This document shows positions 1-8,373 of a stretch of DNA of 64,000 nucleotides, piece after piece. The notes under the pieces were generated by a model, which saw nothing but the letters and a program-made list of their open reading frames with translations, searched no databases and was not told the origin of the DNA. The position numbers and the translations under genes are program-made. The DNA comes from Lactobacillus sp. CBA3606 (lineage in GTDB: Bacteria; Bacillota; Bacilli; Lactobacillales; Lactobacillaceae): the NCBI RefSeq assembly GCF_002970935.1, contig NZ_CP027194.1, positions 2,385,070-2,449,069 of the forward strand, in the 5' to 3' direction. Numbering within the stretch: the stretch's first letter is position 1; the number at the start of each line of letters is the position of its first letter.

Positions 1-243
1 CATAGCCCCAATACCATCAACATAAGGTATTGTATAGTGACGGCAATTAATACCACCAACGCCGGTAATCGTACCGTATCCTGTTGTTGATTCGAAATCT
101 GGATACTTGTCCGTATTACCGTCCAAGGAATAGACCTGGTCTTGATACTGCAAGTGGCTTGGTCGACATCCAATGTGAGAACTAACCTTCACTAACGAGC
201 GATACTGGCGATATCTATATTCTCCATGCATGTGAGGGTGATT
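1..243 (-). pseudogene. Phage minor capsid protein remnant, runs off left edge
   Basis: The minus frame is open from a stop at 244-246 to the window edge. It contains LVKVSSHIGCRPSH, then YPDF, TGYGT and a GGINCRH motif followed by PYVDG. These match the SSHxGxRPSH / YPDF / GYGT / NCRH block of Siphoviridae-type minor capsid 2 proteins, which normally lies deep inside a protein of several hundred residues. The open frame starts only about 20 residues before this block (in-frame ATG at 229-231), so the N-terminal part is missing. I read it as a prophage remnant next to asnA. The rest lies outside the window. Confidence 0.6.
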
Positions 244-312
244 TCAGTGGCTTTTAAGCGTAAGAGGTACGTTTTATTCAGTATTTGCCATGGACGCCAA
301 GCATCATACAAA

Positions 313-361
313 ATAAGCGACGGTTACGAAACCAGTAATCAGTTTCGTAACCGTCGCTTAT
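313..361 (-). terminator. Long perfect hairpin, terminator of asnA
   Basis: Arms 313-332 and 342-361 are perfectly complementary over 20 bp around a 9-nt loop. Read on the minus strand, the stem is followed by ATTTTGTAT. It lies about 40 bp downstream of the asnA stop and could also stop transcription arriving from the left. Confidence 0.75.
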
Positions 362-399
362 CTAAAATCCTAAAAGGTTATTTCAATTGTCGTTTAAAC

Positions 400-1407
400 T
401 TAAAGTAAGTGAATCCCGTTAGCTTCGCATTGGTCAATCATGGTTTGTGGCCATAAAGCCGCTTGCACTTCACCAACATGCGCTTTGCCTAATAACAACA
501 TGCAAAGGCGTGATTGTCCAATACCGCCACCGATGGTGAAGGGAAGTTCATCATGTAAAATCATTTGGTGATAGGGGAACTTGAGACGATCTTCAGCATC
601 CGCTAACTTAAGTTGACGGGCCATTGATTCGGCATCTACCCGAATACCCATGCTAGAAACTTCGAGAGCGATTTGTAATGGTTCGTACCAGAATAAAATG
701 TCGCCGTTTAATTGCCAGTCATCGTAGTCTGGGGCGCGGCCATCATGGCGCTTACCGCTGTGAAGTTCACCACCAATTTGCATTAAGAAGACGGCCCCGA
801 GTTTTTTACAGATGGCATTTTCCCGTTCTTTCGGGGTCATATCTGGATAGCGGTCTTCCAATTCTTGGGTGGTCATGAAGTGAATTTCGTCTGGTAAATG
901 GTGCACCGCTTGTGGGAACTTGTACCAAACTTCGTGTTCCATATGCTTAATGACTTTGAAAATGGTTTTGACAGTTTGCTTCAGGGTATCTAAGTTACGT
1001 TCATCTTTGGCGATAACTTTTTCCCAATCCCATTGGTCGACATAAGCCGAATGAAGGTTGTCTAAATCTTCGTCTTTACGAATGGCGTTCATGTTGGTAT
1101 AGAGGCCAGTGTGTAATTCAAAGCCATAACGATGTAAGGCCATCCGTTTCCATTTGGCTAATGAATGCACGATTTCAATCGTTTGATCGGGTAAGTCTTG
1201 CATTGTAAAGGAAACAGGGGTTTCAACGCCGTTTAAATTATCGTTTAGCCCGGTTGATTTTTCAACAAACATTGGCGCTGACAAACGTGATAAGTTGAGT
1301 TCTTTACCGAATTCATCTTGGAAAGTTTCACGAATGTAACGAATGGCAGTCTGAGTTTCTTTAACTGATAACTTAGGATCATATGATTTTGGAATAATTA
1401 AATGCAT
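400..1407 (-). CDS. asnA: Aspartate--ammonia ligase (asparagine synthetase A)
   Basis: This 335-residue protein makes asparagine from aspartate, ammonia and ATP in the cytosol. Length and sequence fit AsnA, a class-II aminoacyl-tRNA-synthetase-like fold: it opens [19 protein letters not shown], continues with [20 protein letters not shown] near residues 40-60, and ends with the GGGIGQSR motif that binds ATP (about residues 293-300). The ATG at 1407 follows an AGGAGTG-type ribosome site. A T-box leader upstream makes expression depend on uncharged tRNA-Asn. A glutamine-dependent asnB lies about 16 kb away, so both ammonia- and glutamine-dependent routes are encoded. Confidence 0.95.
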   Translation of the reverse strand: MHLIIPKSYDPKLSVKETQTAIRYIRETFQDEFGKELNLSRLSAPMFVEKSTGLNDNLNGVETPVSFTMQDLPDQTIEIVHSLAKWKRMALHRYGFELHTGLYTNMNAIRKDEDLDNLHSAYVDQWDWEKVIAKDERNLDTLKQTVKTIFKVIKHMEHEVWYKFPQAVHHLPDEIHFMTTQELEDRYPDMTPKERENAICKKLGAVFLMQIGGELHSGKRHDGRAPDYDDWQLNGDILFWYEPLQIALEVSSMGIRVDAESMARQLKLADAEDRLKFPYHQMILHDELPFTIGGGIGQSRLCMLLLGKAHVGEVQAALWPQTMIDQCEANGIHLL

Positions 1408-1444
1408 AATGTGGCACTCCTTTGGGGTTTTAAATTAACAAGAC

Positions 1445-1725
1445 GAAAAAAGTCTCCCGTCTCTTGACTAAATCAAGGGACGAAAGACTTTTTTCGCGGT
1501 ACCACCCAAGTTGTTTATCTTACAATAAACCAGCTTTAAATAGCGTACTAACATACGCCACCGATGATAACGTACCGGCCAACGACTAATCCTACTTTAA
1601 CTAAGTTATTTCAGTTAGCAACTAAGAAAGTGTTTTTCGGCTAATTCAAGGTCTGATCAGGTTTCCACTAAGCCCCGATTCACTGGCAGGTTGAATTAAC
1701 GTACTCCTCTTTCCTCCGTTTTTTA
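1445..1725 (-). promoter_or_regulatory. T-box leader of asnA
   Basis: The conserved T-box bulge sequence GGGTGGTACCGCG is at 1495-1507 on the minus strand. It is followed by a terminator hairpin with a T-run (about 1445-1490). The upstream stem region reaches about 1720, and a promoter-like TTTACT-16-TAATAT lies further upstream near 1740-1770. An AAC triplet (minus, about 1632-1634) is a possible asparagine specifier but I did not fold stem I. Control by uncharged tRNA-Asn fits the downstream gene. Confidence 0.9.
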
Positions 1726-1811
1726 TCTTGTGTCATTAATATTAGCACTCATTTTTAAAAAGTAAACCCTAAAATTAAAATTCAGCGAGTGATTATGGCC
1801 GACTTTCTCAT

Positions 1812-3218
1812 TTAATCATTGAGATTATAGCGTAATTTCATTTGTTCGGAACCTGCAATGACCATATCACCTAATAATTTGGTTTGGCGGCGCATCGATT
1901 CATCAGCTAGTTGTTGGTTAGCAGCGGCTAAATAGGTTTGAATCTTAGTCTGTCGGCTTAAACCAGCATCGGTGGTGTGTTGAATCTGACGATAAGCGCT
2001 CATGGCGTTTAAGTCAAAGCTATTCCGCATATCAACGTAAAAATCGTAGTTGGTATCGCCTAATAAGGCAGTGGTACAGCTTAACCAGTACATATTATTC
2101 AAGTTAAAGGTACCATCCGCATCTTTATAGCTAGCAGGGGTATCGGTGACATTTGAATAAAAAGGAACGACGGTATTAAACGTATTGGCACCAAATGCGA
2201 GCCAATGAATCCCAGCAATTTCAGCGGGGACATGATTCCGAATCTGCAAAATATGCACATCATGATTACGATTAATCCCAATTGGTCGGAACAAGGTCTT
2301 ATCTGCTTCGGTACCACTACCGTAAACATCGTATTTCGTATTTTCGTAGTGCGAGCTCAAAACGAACTTAACGTCTTCAATCGAAATTTTCCGATTAGCA
2401 TGACAAATAAAAGGTAAATCTTGGGCCATCGGGTCTTGTTCAACTGCTGGCGTGAAGTATTTTTGACCAAACCAAGCACGCGGATTATTGTAAACAGTGT
2501 CTTTAATCGTTGCGCTACCAAAGATGTGGCGTAAGTTGTAGTGATCAAAGTCTGGATTAAGATCATTATCATTGATGAACTGTTCTAAATCAGCAGAAGC
2601 CATAGTGTCTGCAGTGCTGAAATCAAAGGCATCGATGTTCATCCGGTTAGGTGCAACTACGTAAGCGTCATCAGGAATTCGTTTGGCAGCCCAATGGTGC
2701 CCACCAATGGTTTCTAACCACCAAATTTCGTTGTTATCAGAGAACGCAATCCCATTAGGTTCATAAGTCCCATAGGTTTTTAAGAGGTTGCCTAGGCGTT
2801 CGACCCCTTCCTTTGCACTATGAATATAAGGCAAGACTAGAGTGACCAAGTCCTCTTCACCAATACCATCGGTAACGAATGGATCAAGGCCTAAAACGCG
2901 TGAGTTAGTCGTAATGGTTTCAGTTGCAGACATTGCGATATTTTCACTATTAATCCCGGCTGCTGGCCAAGTCCCATTAGTGAGAATTGAGTTAGGAATC
3001 GACGTGTACCGCAACGGATTGGCTGGTAAATCCATGTTGAATTTGCTTAAGACTGCTTGATAGTGGCGGGGTTGATCAGCAGGATTAACGACTACTAATC
3101 GTTCGGGATCTAAAGCTTCGTGACCATCATCATTACGAGAAATAATGGTTGATCCATCGATTGAGGCCTTTTTACCAACGAGAATGGTGGTACAAGAACC
3201 TTTAATACGTTTTGTCAT
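1812..3218 (-). CDS. pepD: Dipeptidase, peptidase family C69
   Basis: The 468-residue protein belongs to the PepD/U34 family of N-terminal-nucleophile dipeptidases, cytosolic enzymes that cleave a broad range of dipeptides taken up or released during peptide use. The expected catalytic cysteine is Cys9 in [13 protein letters not shown]; family members expose it by removing a short leader. The [14 protein letters not shown] block follows directly. Length is normal for lactobacilli. A GGAAGTG ribosome site precedes the ATG at 3218. I see no strong terminator between pepD and the asnA leader promoter, so some read-through into asnA is possible. Confidence 0.92.
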   Translation of the reverse strand: MTKRIKGSCTTILVGKKASIDGSTIISRNDDGHEALDPERLVVVNPADQPRHYQAVLSKFNMDLPANPLRYTSIPNSILTNGTWPAAGINSENIAMSATETITTNSRVLGLDPFVTDGIGEEDLVTLVLPYIHSAKEGVERLGNLLKTYGTYEPNGIAFSDNNEIWWLETIGGHHWAAKRIPDDAYVVAPNRMNIDAFDFSTADTMASADLEQFINDNDLNPDFDHYNLRHIFGSATIKDTVYNNPRAWFGQKYFTPAVEQDPMAQDLPFICHANRKISIEDVKFVLSSHYENTKYDVYGSGTEADKTLFRPIGINRNHDVHILQIRNHVPAEIAGIHWLAFGANTFNTVVPFYSNVTDTPASYKDADGTFNLNNMYWLSCTTALLGDTNYDFYVDMRNSFDLNAMSAYRQIQHTTDAGLSRQTKIQTYLAAANQQLADESMRRQTKLLGDMVIAGSEQMKLRYNLND

Positions 3219-3279
3219 ATGAACGACACTTCCTTTAAGTTATTAAAGCCATTATACGCTTTCTAAGCAGTCAAAAAAA

Positions 3280-3527
3280 CTAGCTGGAAATCGGTTGGCC
3301 GACCATAAATTTCGTGATGACGAATTGGTGGCGCTGATTATAGTGACCTAATAAAGCTAATTGGACATTGGGCCGTAACTGATAGAAGCGGGTCAAGGCA
3401 TGTTGGACGATTAAGCAGTTAATGGGTGGTGCTGCGGTCAGTGGTGTGACGCGGAGGTACAAAAAGGATCGAATTTTAAAATTTTAGTTTGATTGTCAAA
3501 TTTAACCAGTTGGTTTTGATTAGCCAT
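3280..3527 (-). pseudogene. Small frameshifted gene of unknown function
   Basis: A good ribosome site (GAGGTGAG) precedes an ATG at 3525-3527 that opens MANQNQLVKFDNQTK, but this frame stops after about 30 codons. The next frame continues with YLRVTPLTAAPPINC and ends at 3280. One extra T in the TTTTT tract near 3466-3470 would join both into a protein of about 82 residues. This is either a real inactivating frameshift or a homopolymer sequencing error. I do not recognise the family. It sits 60 bp upstream of pepD on the same strand. Confidence 0.45.
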
Positions 3528-3675
3528 AGACTCACCTCAATAGTCATTATACGAACAAACGTTCTCTTTTGCCAGTAAGAGAACGTTAATAATGCGTAAA
3601 AAGCTAAATTTAAAGCTATAAAAATTTGGCATCTCTTGGTATGATAAAACATGGTTAATAAAAGGGGGCTTGGTG

Positions 3676-3876
3676 ATGGCACGTGGACGGCGAGCGACAT
3701 ATACTGAAAGAATTGAGATTGTTCAATATACGTTAGCGCATGATAATAATTATCAGCAGGCCGCTGATAAGTTTAAAGTATCCTATTCGCAAGTGTATAC
3801 TTGGGTCCGGAAATATCAGCAAGCGGGTGCCGACGGTTTGGTTGATCATCGTGGTCGGCCGAAACAGTCAAAATAA
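3676..3876 (+). CDS. Orphan helix-turn-helix protein, transposase OrfA-like
   Basis: The 66-residue protein MARGRRATYTERIEI... has the helix-turn-helix of IS3/IS150-type OrfA and related terminase-like proteins: QQAADKFKVSYSQVYTWVRKY followed by a basic GRPKQ tail. No OrfB/integrase with a DDE domain follows and I see no terminal inverted repeats, so it is either a fossil of an insertion sequence or a domesticated small regulator. TTG, GTG and ATG starts lie in tandem (3670, 3673, 3676); the ATG has the best spacing from the AGGGGG site. A strong hairpin follows. Confidence 0.6.
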   Translation: MARGRRATYTERIEIVQYTLAHDNNYQQAADKFKVSYSQVYTWVRKYQQAGADGLVDHRGRPKQSK

Positions 3877-3902
3877 CGGGATTACATAAAAAGCATTGTG
3901 TT

Positions 3903-3953
3903 CATTAAAGGGTCGGTAGTTGATGATTAGAATCAACTGCCGACCCTTTAATG
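3903..3953 (+). terminator. 22-bp hairpin after the HTH gene
   Basis: Arms 3903-3924 and 3932-3953 pair over 22 bp with one G-T wobble around a 7-nt loop. Only a short T-rich stretch follows, so it may act as a terminator or as a stable bidirectional barrier before recQ. Confidence 0.6.
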
Positions 3954-4056
3954 ATAGTTGAGTGGCAAACCATTTTTTTTACGACCGCTCAAGTTGTAAC
4001 TTGGTAAAATTCTCGGTAGAATAGAACCACTGAATTAAGACGGAGGAGCTTAGGTG

Positions 4057-5847
4057 ATGGACTTAGCGGCGGCACAACAAGTATTAAAAACAACGTTTGG
4101 TTATGATGAATTTCGGCCGGGACAAAAAGCGGTCATCGAACAAGTGTTGGCGGGAGAAAACACGTTAGCAATCATGCCAACTGGGGGCGGTAAATCGCTC
4201 TGTTATCAGATTCCAGCGTTACTCTTTGACGGATTGACGGTTGTTGTTTCACCGTTGATTTCATTGATGAAAGACCAAGTTGATGCGCTCAATGATAATG
4301 GAATTGCAGCCACGTTTATCAATAGTTCGCTGGACTATCAGGCGATTAATCAGCGGTTACAAGCCCTACGAGCAGGCGACTACACCTTACTCTATATTGC
4401 ACCTGAACGGCTGGATTCACCCCAGTTTATTCGTGATTTAGGCCAGTTACCAATTAAATTATTGGCCATTGATGAGGCCCACTGTATTTCACAATGGGGG
4501 CATGATTTTCGACCGAGTTATTTAGCGTTGAGCACTGCCGTTGAGCAATTGCCGAGCCAGCCGCAAGTCTTGGCGTTAACAGCGACAGCAACGGAACAAG
4601 TTGCTAAGGATATTCGACACTTATTAAAGATTGAACCAGATCATGAGGTGAACACGGGATTTGCCCGTGATAATTTGGATTTAGCGGTTGTGAAGGGCCA
4701 AGATACGGATCGTTATATTTTAGACTATCTGGCTGCTAACGCTAACGAAGCTGGAATTATTTATGCCAGTACTCGGAAAGAAGTCACGCGGTTAGCGGGG
4801 TTGTTGAATAAGCATCAGATTAAAGCGACCCAGTATCATGCGGGCTTGGATGACCAAGTGCGACGGCAAAATCAAGAAGATTTCTTGTATGATCGGGTAC
4901 AAGTGATGGTGGCAACAAATGCGTTTGGCATGGGGATTGATAAAAGCAATGTACGGTTTGTTATTCATGCCCAAGTTCCGGGAACCCTAGAAGCTTACTA
5001 TCAAGAAGCTGGCCGGGCTGGTCGAGATGGCTTGCCGAGTACGGCGGTCTTAATGTACCGGGCCCAAGATGCACATATTCAGCATTTCTTTATTGATGAG
5101 TCCGAAATGGATACGGAACATAAGCATCGCGCCTATCAAAAACTCCAAGTCATGTCACAATATGCCAATACCCAAGGCTGTTTACAACAGTTTATTTTAA
5201 ACTACTTTGGTGAGTCCTCTGAGCCGTGTGGGCGTTGTAGTAATTGTCAAGATGAACGGGAAGAACAAGACATTACCACGGCCACACAAAAAGTCCTTTC
5301 TTGTGTGGTGCGATTACATGCACGGTTTGGCAAAATTGTGGTGGCACAAGTATTAACGGGTGCTAATAATCAACGTGTTCGCGAGTCCCATCTGGATGAC
5401 TTACCCACCTATGGGATAATGGCCGGTCAACGACAAAAAAGTGTTGCTAGTTTGATTGATTTTTTAACAGCTACTGGGTATTTGCAAAGTATGGGTGGTC
5501 AGTATCCGACCTTAGGCGTGACTAAAACAGGCGTCGCCGTGCTTAAAGGCGAAACCAAGGTCTATCGCAAAACAGCGCAAACCGTGGAACGGTCGACGCC
5601 TGAAAATGATGCGTTATTTGAACAATTACGGACCTTACGTCGGAGCTTGGCCGAAGCCCAACACGTGCCACCTTTTGTCATTTTTTCAGATAAGACATTG
5701 CATTCAATGGGTGAAATTATGCCGGAAACGGATGCGGCCTTTTTGGACGTTAAAGGGGTTGGCGCCAGTAAGCTTGAAAAGTATGGTGAGACTTTCATGG
5801 CAACTATTCGGGCTTTTGCACATCAACAACCGGCAACGGCTGATTAA
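4057..5847 (+). CDS. recQ: RecQ-family ATP-dependent DNA helicase
   Basis: The 596-residue protein is a 3'-5' superfamily-2 helicase of the RecQ type used in recombination and replication repair. Visible domains are a helicase core with Walker A MPTGGGKSLCYQ (about residues 40-51) and IDEAHCISQWGHDFRP (motif II), second helicase domain motifs with GRAGRDG near 325, the zinc-binding cysteines (CLQQF...CGRCSNC, about 370-400), an RQC region, and a C-terminal HRDC domain. I prefer ATG 4057 over GTG 4054 because of the CGGAGGAG site 8 bp upstream. It stands alone, followed by a decayed gene on the other strand. Confidence 0.93.
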   Translation: MDLAAAQQVLKTTFGYDEFRPGQKAVIEQVLAGENTLAIMPTGGGKSLCYQIPALLFDGLTVVVSPLISLMKDQVDALNDNGIAATFINSSLDYQAINQRLQALRAGDYTLLYIAPERLDSPQFIRDLGQLPIKLLAIDEAHCISQWGHDFRPSYLALSTAVEQLPSQPQVLALTATATEQVAKDIRHLLKIEPDHEVNTGFARDNLDLAVVKGQDTDRYILDYLAANANEAGIIYASTRKEVTRLAGLLNKHQIKATQYHAGLDDQVRRQNQEDFLYDRVQVMVATNAFGMGIDKSNVRFVIHAQVPGTLEAYYQEAGRAGRDGLPSTAVLMYRAQDAHIQHFFIDESEMDTEHKHRAYQKLQVMSQYANTQGCLQQFILNYFGESSEPCGRCSNCQDEREEQDITTATQKVLSCVVRLHARFGKIVVAQVLTGANNQRVRESHLDDLPTYGIMAGQRQKSVASLIDFLTATGYLQSMGGQYPTLGVTKTGVAVLKGETKVYRKTAQTVERSTPENDALFEQLRTLRRSLAEAQHVPPFVIFSDKTLHSMGEIMPETDAAFLDVKGVGASKLEKYGETFMATIRAFAHQQPATAD

Positions 5848-6035
5848 GGGGTGGCGCTGTTCAGAAAACCATAAATATCACTCAGAACTTGACCAAAAGA
5901 TGCGATGTTATTTTGGATGTTTGACATTAAGACAATGTATGTCTGTCCGCTATGGCTAAAATTATTTGTGACATTCCAGCCACTGATAATGCCATGACTG
6001 CTATACCATGCTTGTACATACGAAGTGGTTAAGTT
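5844..6035 (-). pseudogene. C-terminal remnant of a serine hydrolase (beta-lactamase/esterase type)
   Basis: A minus-strand frame bounded by a stop at 6036-6038 reads about 60 residues including AWYSSHGIISGWNV and HSGQTYIVLMSN, then ends at 5844, four bases inside the end of recQ. The H-G-x-x-S-G and xxYIVLMSN pattern resembles the C-terminal part of class-C beta-lactamase-like serine hydrolases (KTG-box region HGGxxxGF, then VVVLSN). The catalytic SxxK and YxN parts are absent, so this is a remnant. No start codon or ribosome site was found. Confidence 0.5.
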
Positions 6036-6063
6036 TTAGTTTAATACAGAGAGGATACCTAAA

Positions 6064-6936
6064 ATGCAAGTTGACTGGCGCCATACTGGCGAGCCCGTTT
6101 CTATGAAACATTTTTTGACACAACACGGGATTAGTATGCGACTGATTAAAGCCATAAAACATGGTGAGGGCCAATTCATCGTGAATCAGCGTGTTCAAAC
6201 CGGTGTAATCACGGTTAATGCAGGCGAGGTTGCCGGGATTCGACTCCCCGATGAGGCTGCTGATCCGACCGTTGCTGTGAGCACCGGTCCCATAGCGGTT
6301 ATTTATGCGGATGAAAATTGGTTGGTGGTCAATAAACCGGCGGGCTTAACGAGCGTGCCTGGTCCTAGTAATCGCACCGACACTCTAGTTAATCGGGTTA
6401 AGGGTTACCTGTTAGCGACGCATGCTGCCAACCAAAAGCCCCATTTAATTACCCGCTTGGATCGAGATACCAGTGGGTTAGTGTTGATTGCGAAACATCG
6501 CATTGCGCAGAGCATGTTAACGTTTGCGCCCATTCAGGCGACGTTAACTAAAACTTATTTGGCTTGGGTTAGTGGGCAACTAACGCCAGCGACGGGGACC
6601 ATTGCGTTACCAATTGGTCGTGAAGGGGCTAGTCCTAAACGAATGGTGATGACTAGTGGTCAACCAGCGGTAACCAAGTATTGGGTTTTACAAACAACTG
6701 CTAAGATGACGCAGGTGAAATTACAATTGGTCACTGGGCGGACGCATCAAATTCGAGTGCATCTAACCGCCCTTGGTCATCCGTTATTGGGTGATGTGCT
6801 GTATGGTGGCGACCAGACCTTAATCGATCGCCAAGCACTACATGCGGCCACTTTAGCCTTTCAAGATCCCTTTAGTGACCAACGTTTGACGTTTACCGCG
6901 CCGTTACCACCTGAGTTACAAAAGTTAAGGTTTTAA
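6064..6936 (+). CDS. RluA-family rRNA/tRNA pseudouridine synthase
   Basis: The 290-residue protein has an N-terminal S4-like segment (residues 1-60) and a pseudouridine synthase domain. The catalytic motif is HLITRLDRDTSGLVLIAK near 128-145, where the Asp after RL is the nucleophile; GRTHQIRVHLTALGHPLLGD follows near 218-237. It isomerises uridine in structured RNA; which site (RluD, RluC or other) cannot be told from sequence alone. A GAGAGGATACCT ribosome site precedes the ATG. Single gene, ended by a hairpin shared with the convergent ArsR gene. Confidence 0.9.
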   Translation: MQVDWRHTGEPVSMKHFLTQHGISMRLIKAIKHGEGQFIVNQRVQTGVITVNAGEVAGIRLPDEAADPTVAVSTGPIAVIYADENWLVVNKPAGLTSVPGPSNRTDTLVNRVKGYLLATHAANQKPHLITRLDRDTSGLVLIAKHRIAQSMLTFAPIQATLTKTYLAWVSGQLTPATGTIALPIGREGASPKRMVMTSGQPAVTKYWVLQTTAKMTQVKLQLVTGRTHQIRVHLTALGHPLLGDVLYGGDQTLIDRQALHAATLAFQDPFSDQRLTFTAPLPPELQKLRF

Positions 6937-6965
6937 AAGCGATACGAAAGCAAATTTTAGGATTC

Positions 6966-7001
6966 AAAAAAGGCCTTTGGATAAATTCCAAAGGTCTCTT
7001 T
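6966..7001. terminator. Bidirectional terminator between the pseudouridine synthase and ArsR genes
   Basis: The stem GGCCTTTGG/CCAAAGGTC is flanked by an A-run on the left and a T-run on the right, so it can serve both convergent genes. Confidence 0.8.
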
Positions 7002-7007
7002 AAGTTC

Positions 7008-7337
7008 CTAATGTTGATCGGTCACAGGTCTGAAATCTGATGCCAGCGTGGTAAAGGTGGCTTGTAGTTGTGCTAATGGTTGCGCTAAAGTGAGGTAATA
7101 AATATGTTCTACGCCATTACTTCGCATGGCGATCACGCCTGCTTCACGCATGAGGCGTAAGTGGTGAGAAACTGCTGGTCGTGAGATGTTGACTAAAGCA
7201 GTAATGTCAGTCACATTTAAGCCGTCACCACTGTTCCCCAGAGCAATGATAATTTGACGGCGGACTTTTTCAGCGAAAATGCCAATTAATTGGGCACTTG
7301 CTGCTAATGATGCCTCTGATTTTTGATAGTTAGCCAT
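7008..7337 (-). CDS. ArsR-type winged-helix transcriptional regulator
   Basis: The 109-residue protein has a winged helix: LNVTDITALVNISRPAVSHHLRLMREAGVI is the recognition region of ArsR/SmtB regulators, followed by a beta-wing ending HIYYLTL. The alpha-3 metal motif (ELCVCD) is absent, so it probably does not sense metals in the classical way. The start is the ATG at 7335-7337 behind GAAAGGAAAAGG; the frame stays open upstream but lacks a ribosome site there. No target gene is adjacent. Confidence 0.8.
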   Translation of the reverse strand: MANYQKSEASLAASAQLIGIFAEKVRRQIIIALGNSGDGLNVTDITALVNISRPAVSHHLRLMREAGVIAMRSNGVEHIYYLTLAQPLAQLQATFTTLASDFRPVTDQH

Positions 7338-7392
7338 AACTGACCTTTTCCTTTCGATTCTATTTAATGGCCTTAAGACCAAGTCCCCATCA

Positions 7393-7497
7393 TTACAAGT
7401 TAGCAATGAAGTGGTCGTTAAGGTAATTAAGCAGGTAACTACGCCATCCACGGCGTTTACGAACCCGGTTGCTAGTCCGTAATTTATTTTGAGTCAT
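7393..7497 (-). CDS. Possible small basic protein upstream of the ArsR gene
   Basis: An ATG at 7495-7497 opens 34 codons (MTQNKLRTSNRVRKRRG..., ending HFIANL). The product is strongly basic in its first 20 residues and then amphipathic. No good Shine-Dalgarno sequence is present. It lies in the 490-bp gap between the ArsR gene and tRNA-Arg, which otherwise holds only an AAGGAG followed by an ATG-TAA start-stop near 7590. It may be a leader peptide, a small protein or chance. Confidence 0.3.
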   Translation of the reverse strand: MTQNKLRTSNRVRKRRGWRSYLLNYLNDHFIANL

Positions 7498-7825
7498 TAA
7501 AAAGTGACTGTCCAATCATTAAAGTCCGCAAGTTGCCGAACGGACTGTTGACTTAAAAACACGCCGAGACTTACATTTTAATTAAAACAACTCCTTAATT
7601 GATTGTCAATCGTTTTTATTGGAATGCTTTATAATTAGCCGGTTTAATCGTTAAGGTTTGTTCCGTATCCTATTTGATGACTGGCACAACTATCAGTGAT
7701 TATAAGATTTGGGTTGCTTCTAATATTAAACAATCAAACCACCCACTCCAGTTGTAAACTGATTTTAGTAGTTAATAATTTTAAACCAATCAACAGCTTG
7801 AAATTGTGCTAATATAGAGAGGTAG

Positions 7826-7897
7826 GCGCCCTTAGTGTAAAGGATAGCACGCGAGATTTCGGTCCTTGCGATCCGAGTTCGATTCTCGGGGGGCGCA
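7826..7897 (+). tRNA. tRNA-Arg (anticodon TCG)
   Basis: A cloverleaf can be drawn by eye: acceptor GCGCCCT/GGGGCGC, D-stem GTGT/GCAC, T-arm CCGAG-TTCGATT-CTCGG. The anticodon loop TTTCGGT gives TCG (codon CGA). The last anticodon-stem pair is A-C, so the amino acid call is less certain than the tRNA call. CCA is not encoded. A terminator follows. Confidence 0.8.
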
Positions 7898-7912
7898 ATT
7901 GGTAAAAGTAAT

Positions 7913-7957
7913 AGCCGGTACTAGCAGGTCACAAACCTTGCTGTACCGGCTTTTTTA
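7913..7957 (+). terminator. Terminator of tRNA-Arg
   Basis: AGCCGGTAC pairs with GTACCGGCT across a loop of about 20 nt, followed by TTTTTTATTT. Confidence 0.85.
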
Positions 7958-7987
7958 TTTGGTTCATAGTTTAGTACTGGTTGAAGA

Positions 7988-8206
7988 TTACTTATGATTT
8001 AACTGATGTTGCTTGTAAGCAATATAAAATAAGTAGATAGCTAAAGTAAAACTGCCAAGCATAATTAATAACCAACCGTAGCGTATGAACCAGGCGACTA
8101 GGGTGACGACAATTGCAAAGCCGATCAACCACCAAAGCCATTTCGTGAAAAAGTGATAAGTGGCCCAAATACTAAAAATTGTGAGTAATAATAGCAGTGA
8201 CATCAT
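7988..8206 (-). CDS. Small membrane protein of unknown function
   Basis: The 72-residue product is almost entirely hydrophobic, with about three membrane segments (residues 2-18, 22-40 and 44-62) and a charged C-terminus (YKQHQLNHK). Tandem ATG codons at 8204-8206 and 8201-8203 follow a GAGG site. I do not recognise a family. It is divergent from the downstream phosphodiesterase gene and could share its promoter region. Confidence 0.6.
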   Translation of the reverse strand: MMSLLLLLTIFSIWATYHFFTKWLWWLIGFAIVVTLVAWFIRYGWLLIMLGSFTLAIYLFYIAYKQHQLNHK

Positions 8207-8373
8207 CGATACCTCGTTTTTAATCAGTTCAGGGGATAAGTTCTGTGCGTTAAACTTACGGTATACCAGCAGGATCTAAAAGTAAACCAGATTGCGATGA
8301 TACCAGCAATTGGCGCTAATATTATAACGGATAACTGGTATAATTAAAATAATCTTTAAGTAGGGGTGTTTGA

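Noticed and set aside
226..408. 60-codon plus-strand frame at the left edge.
   Set aside because: It runs through the asnA terminator hairpin and antisense to the phage fragment, with no ribosome site.
5606..5959. 117-codon frame overlapping the 3' end of recQ.
   Set aside because: It is a shadow of recQ in another frame, with no ribosome site or recognisable protein.
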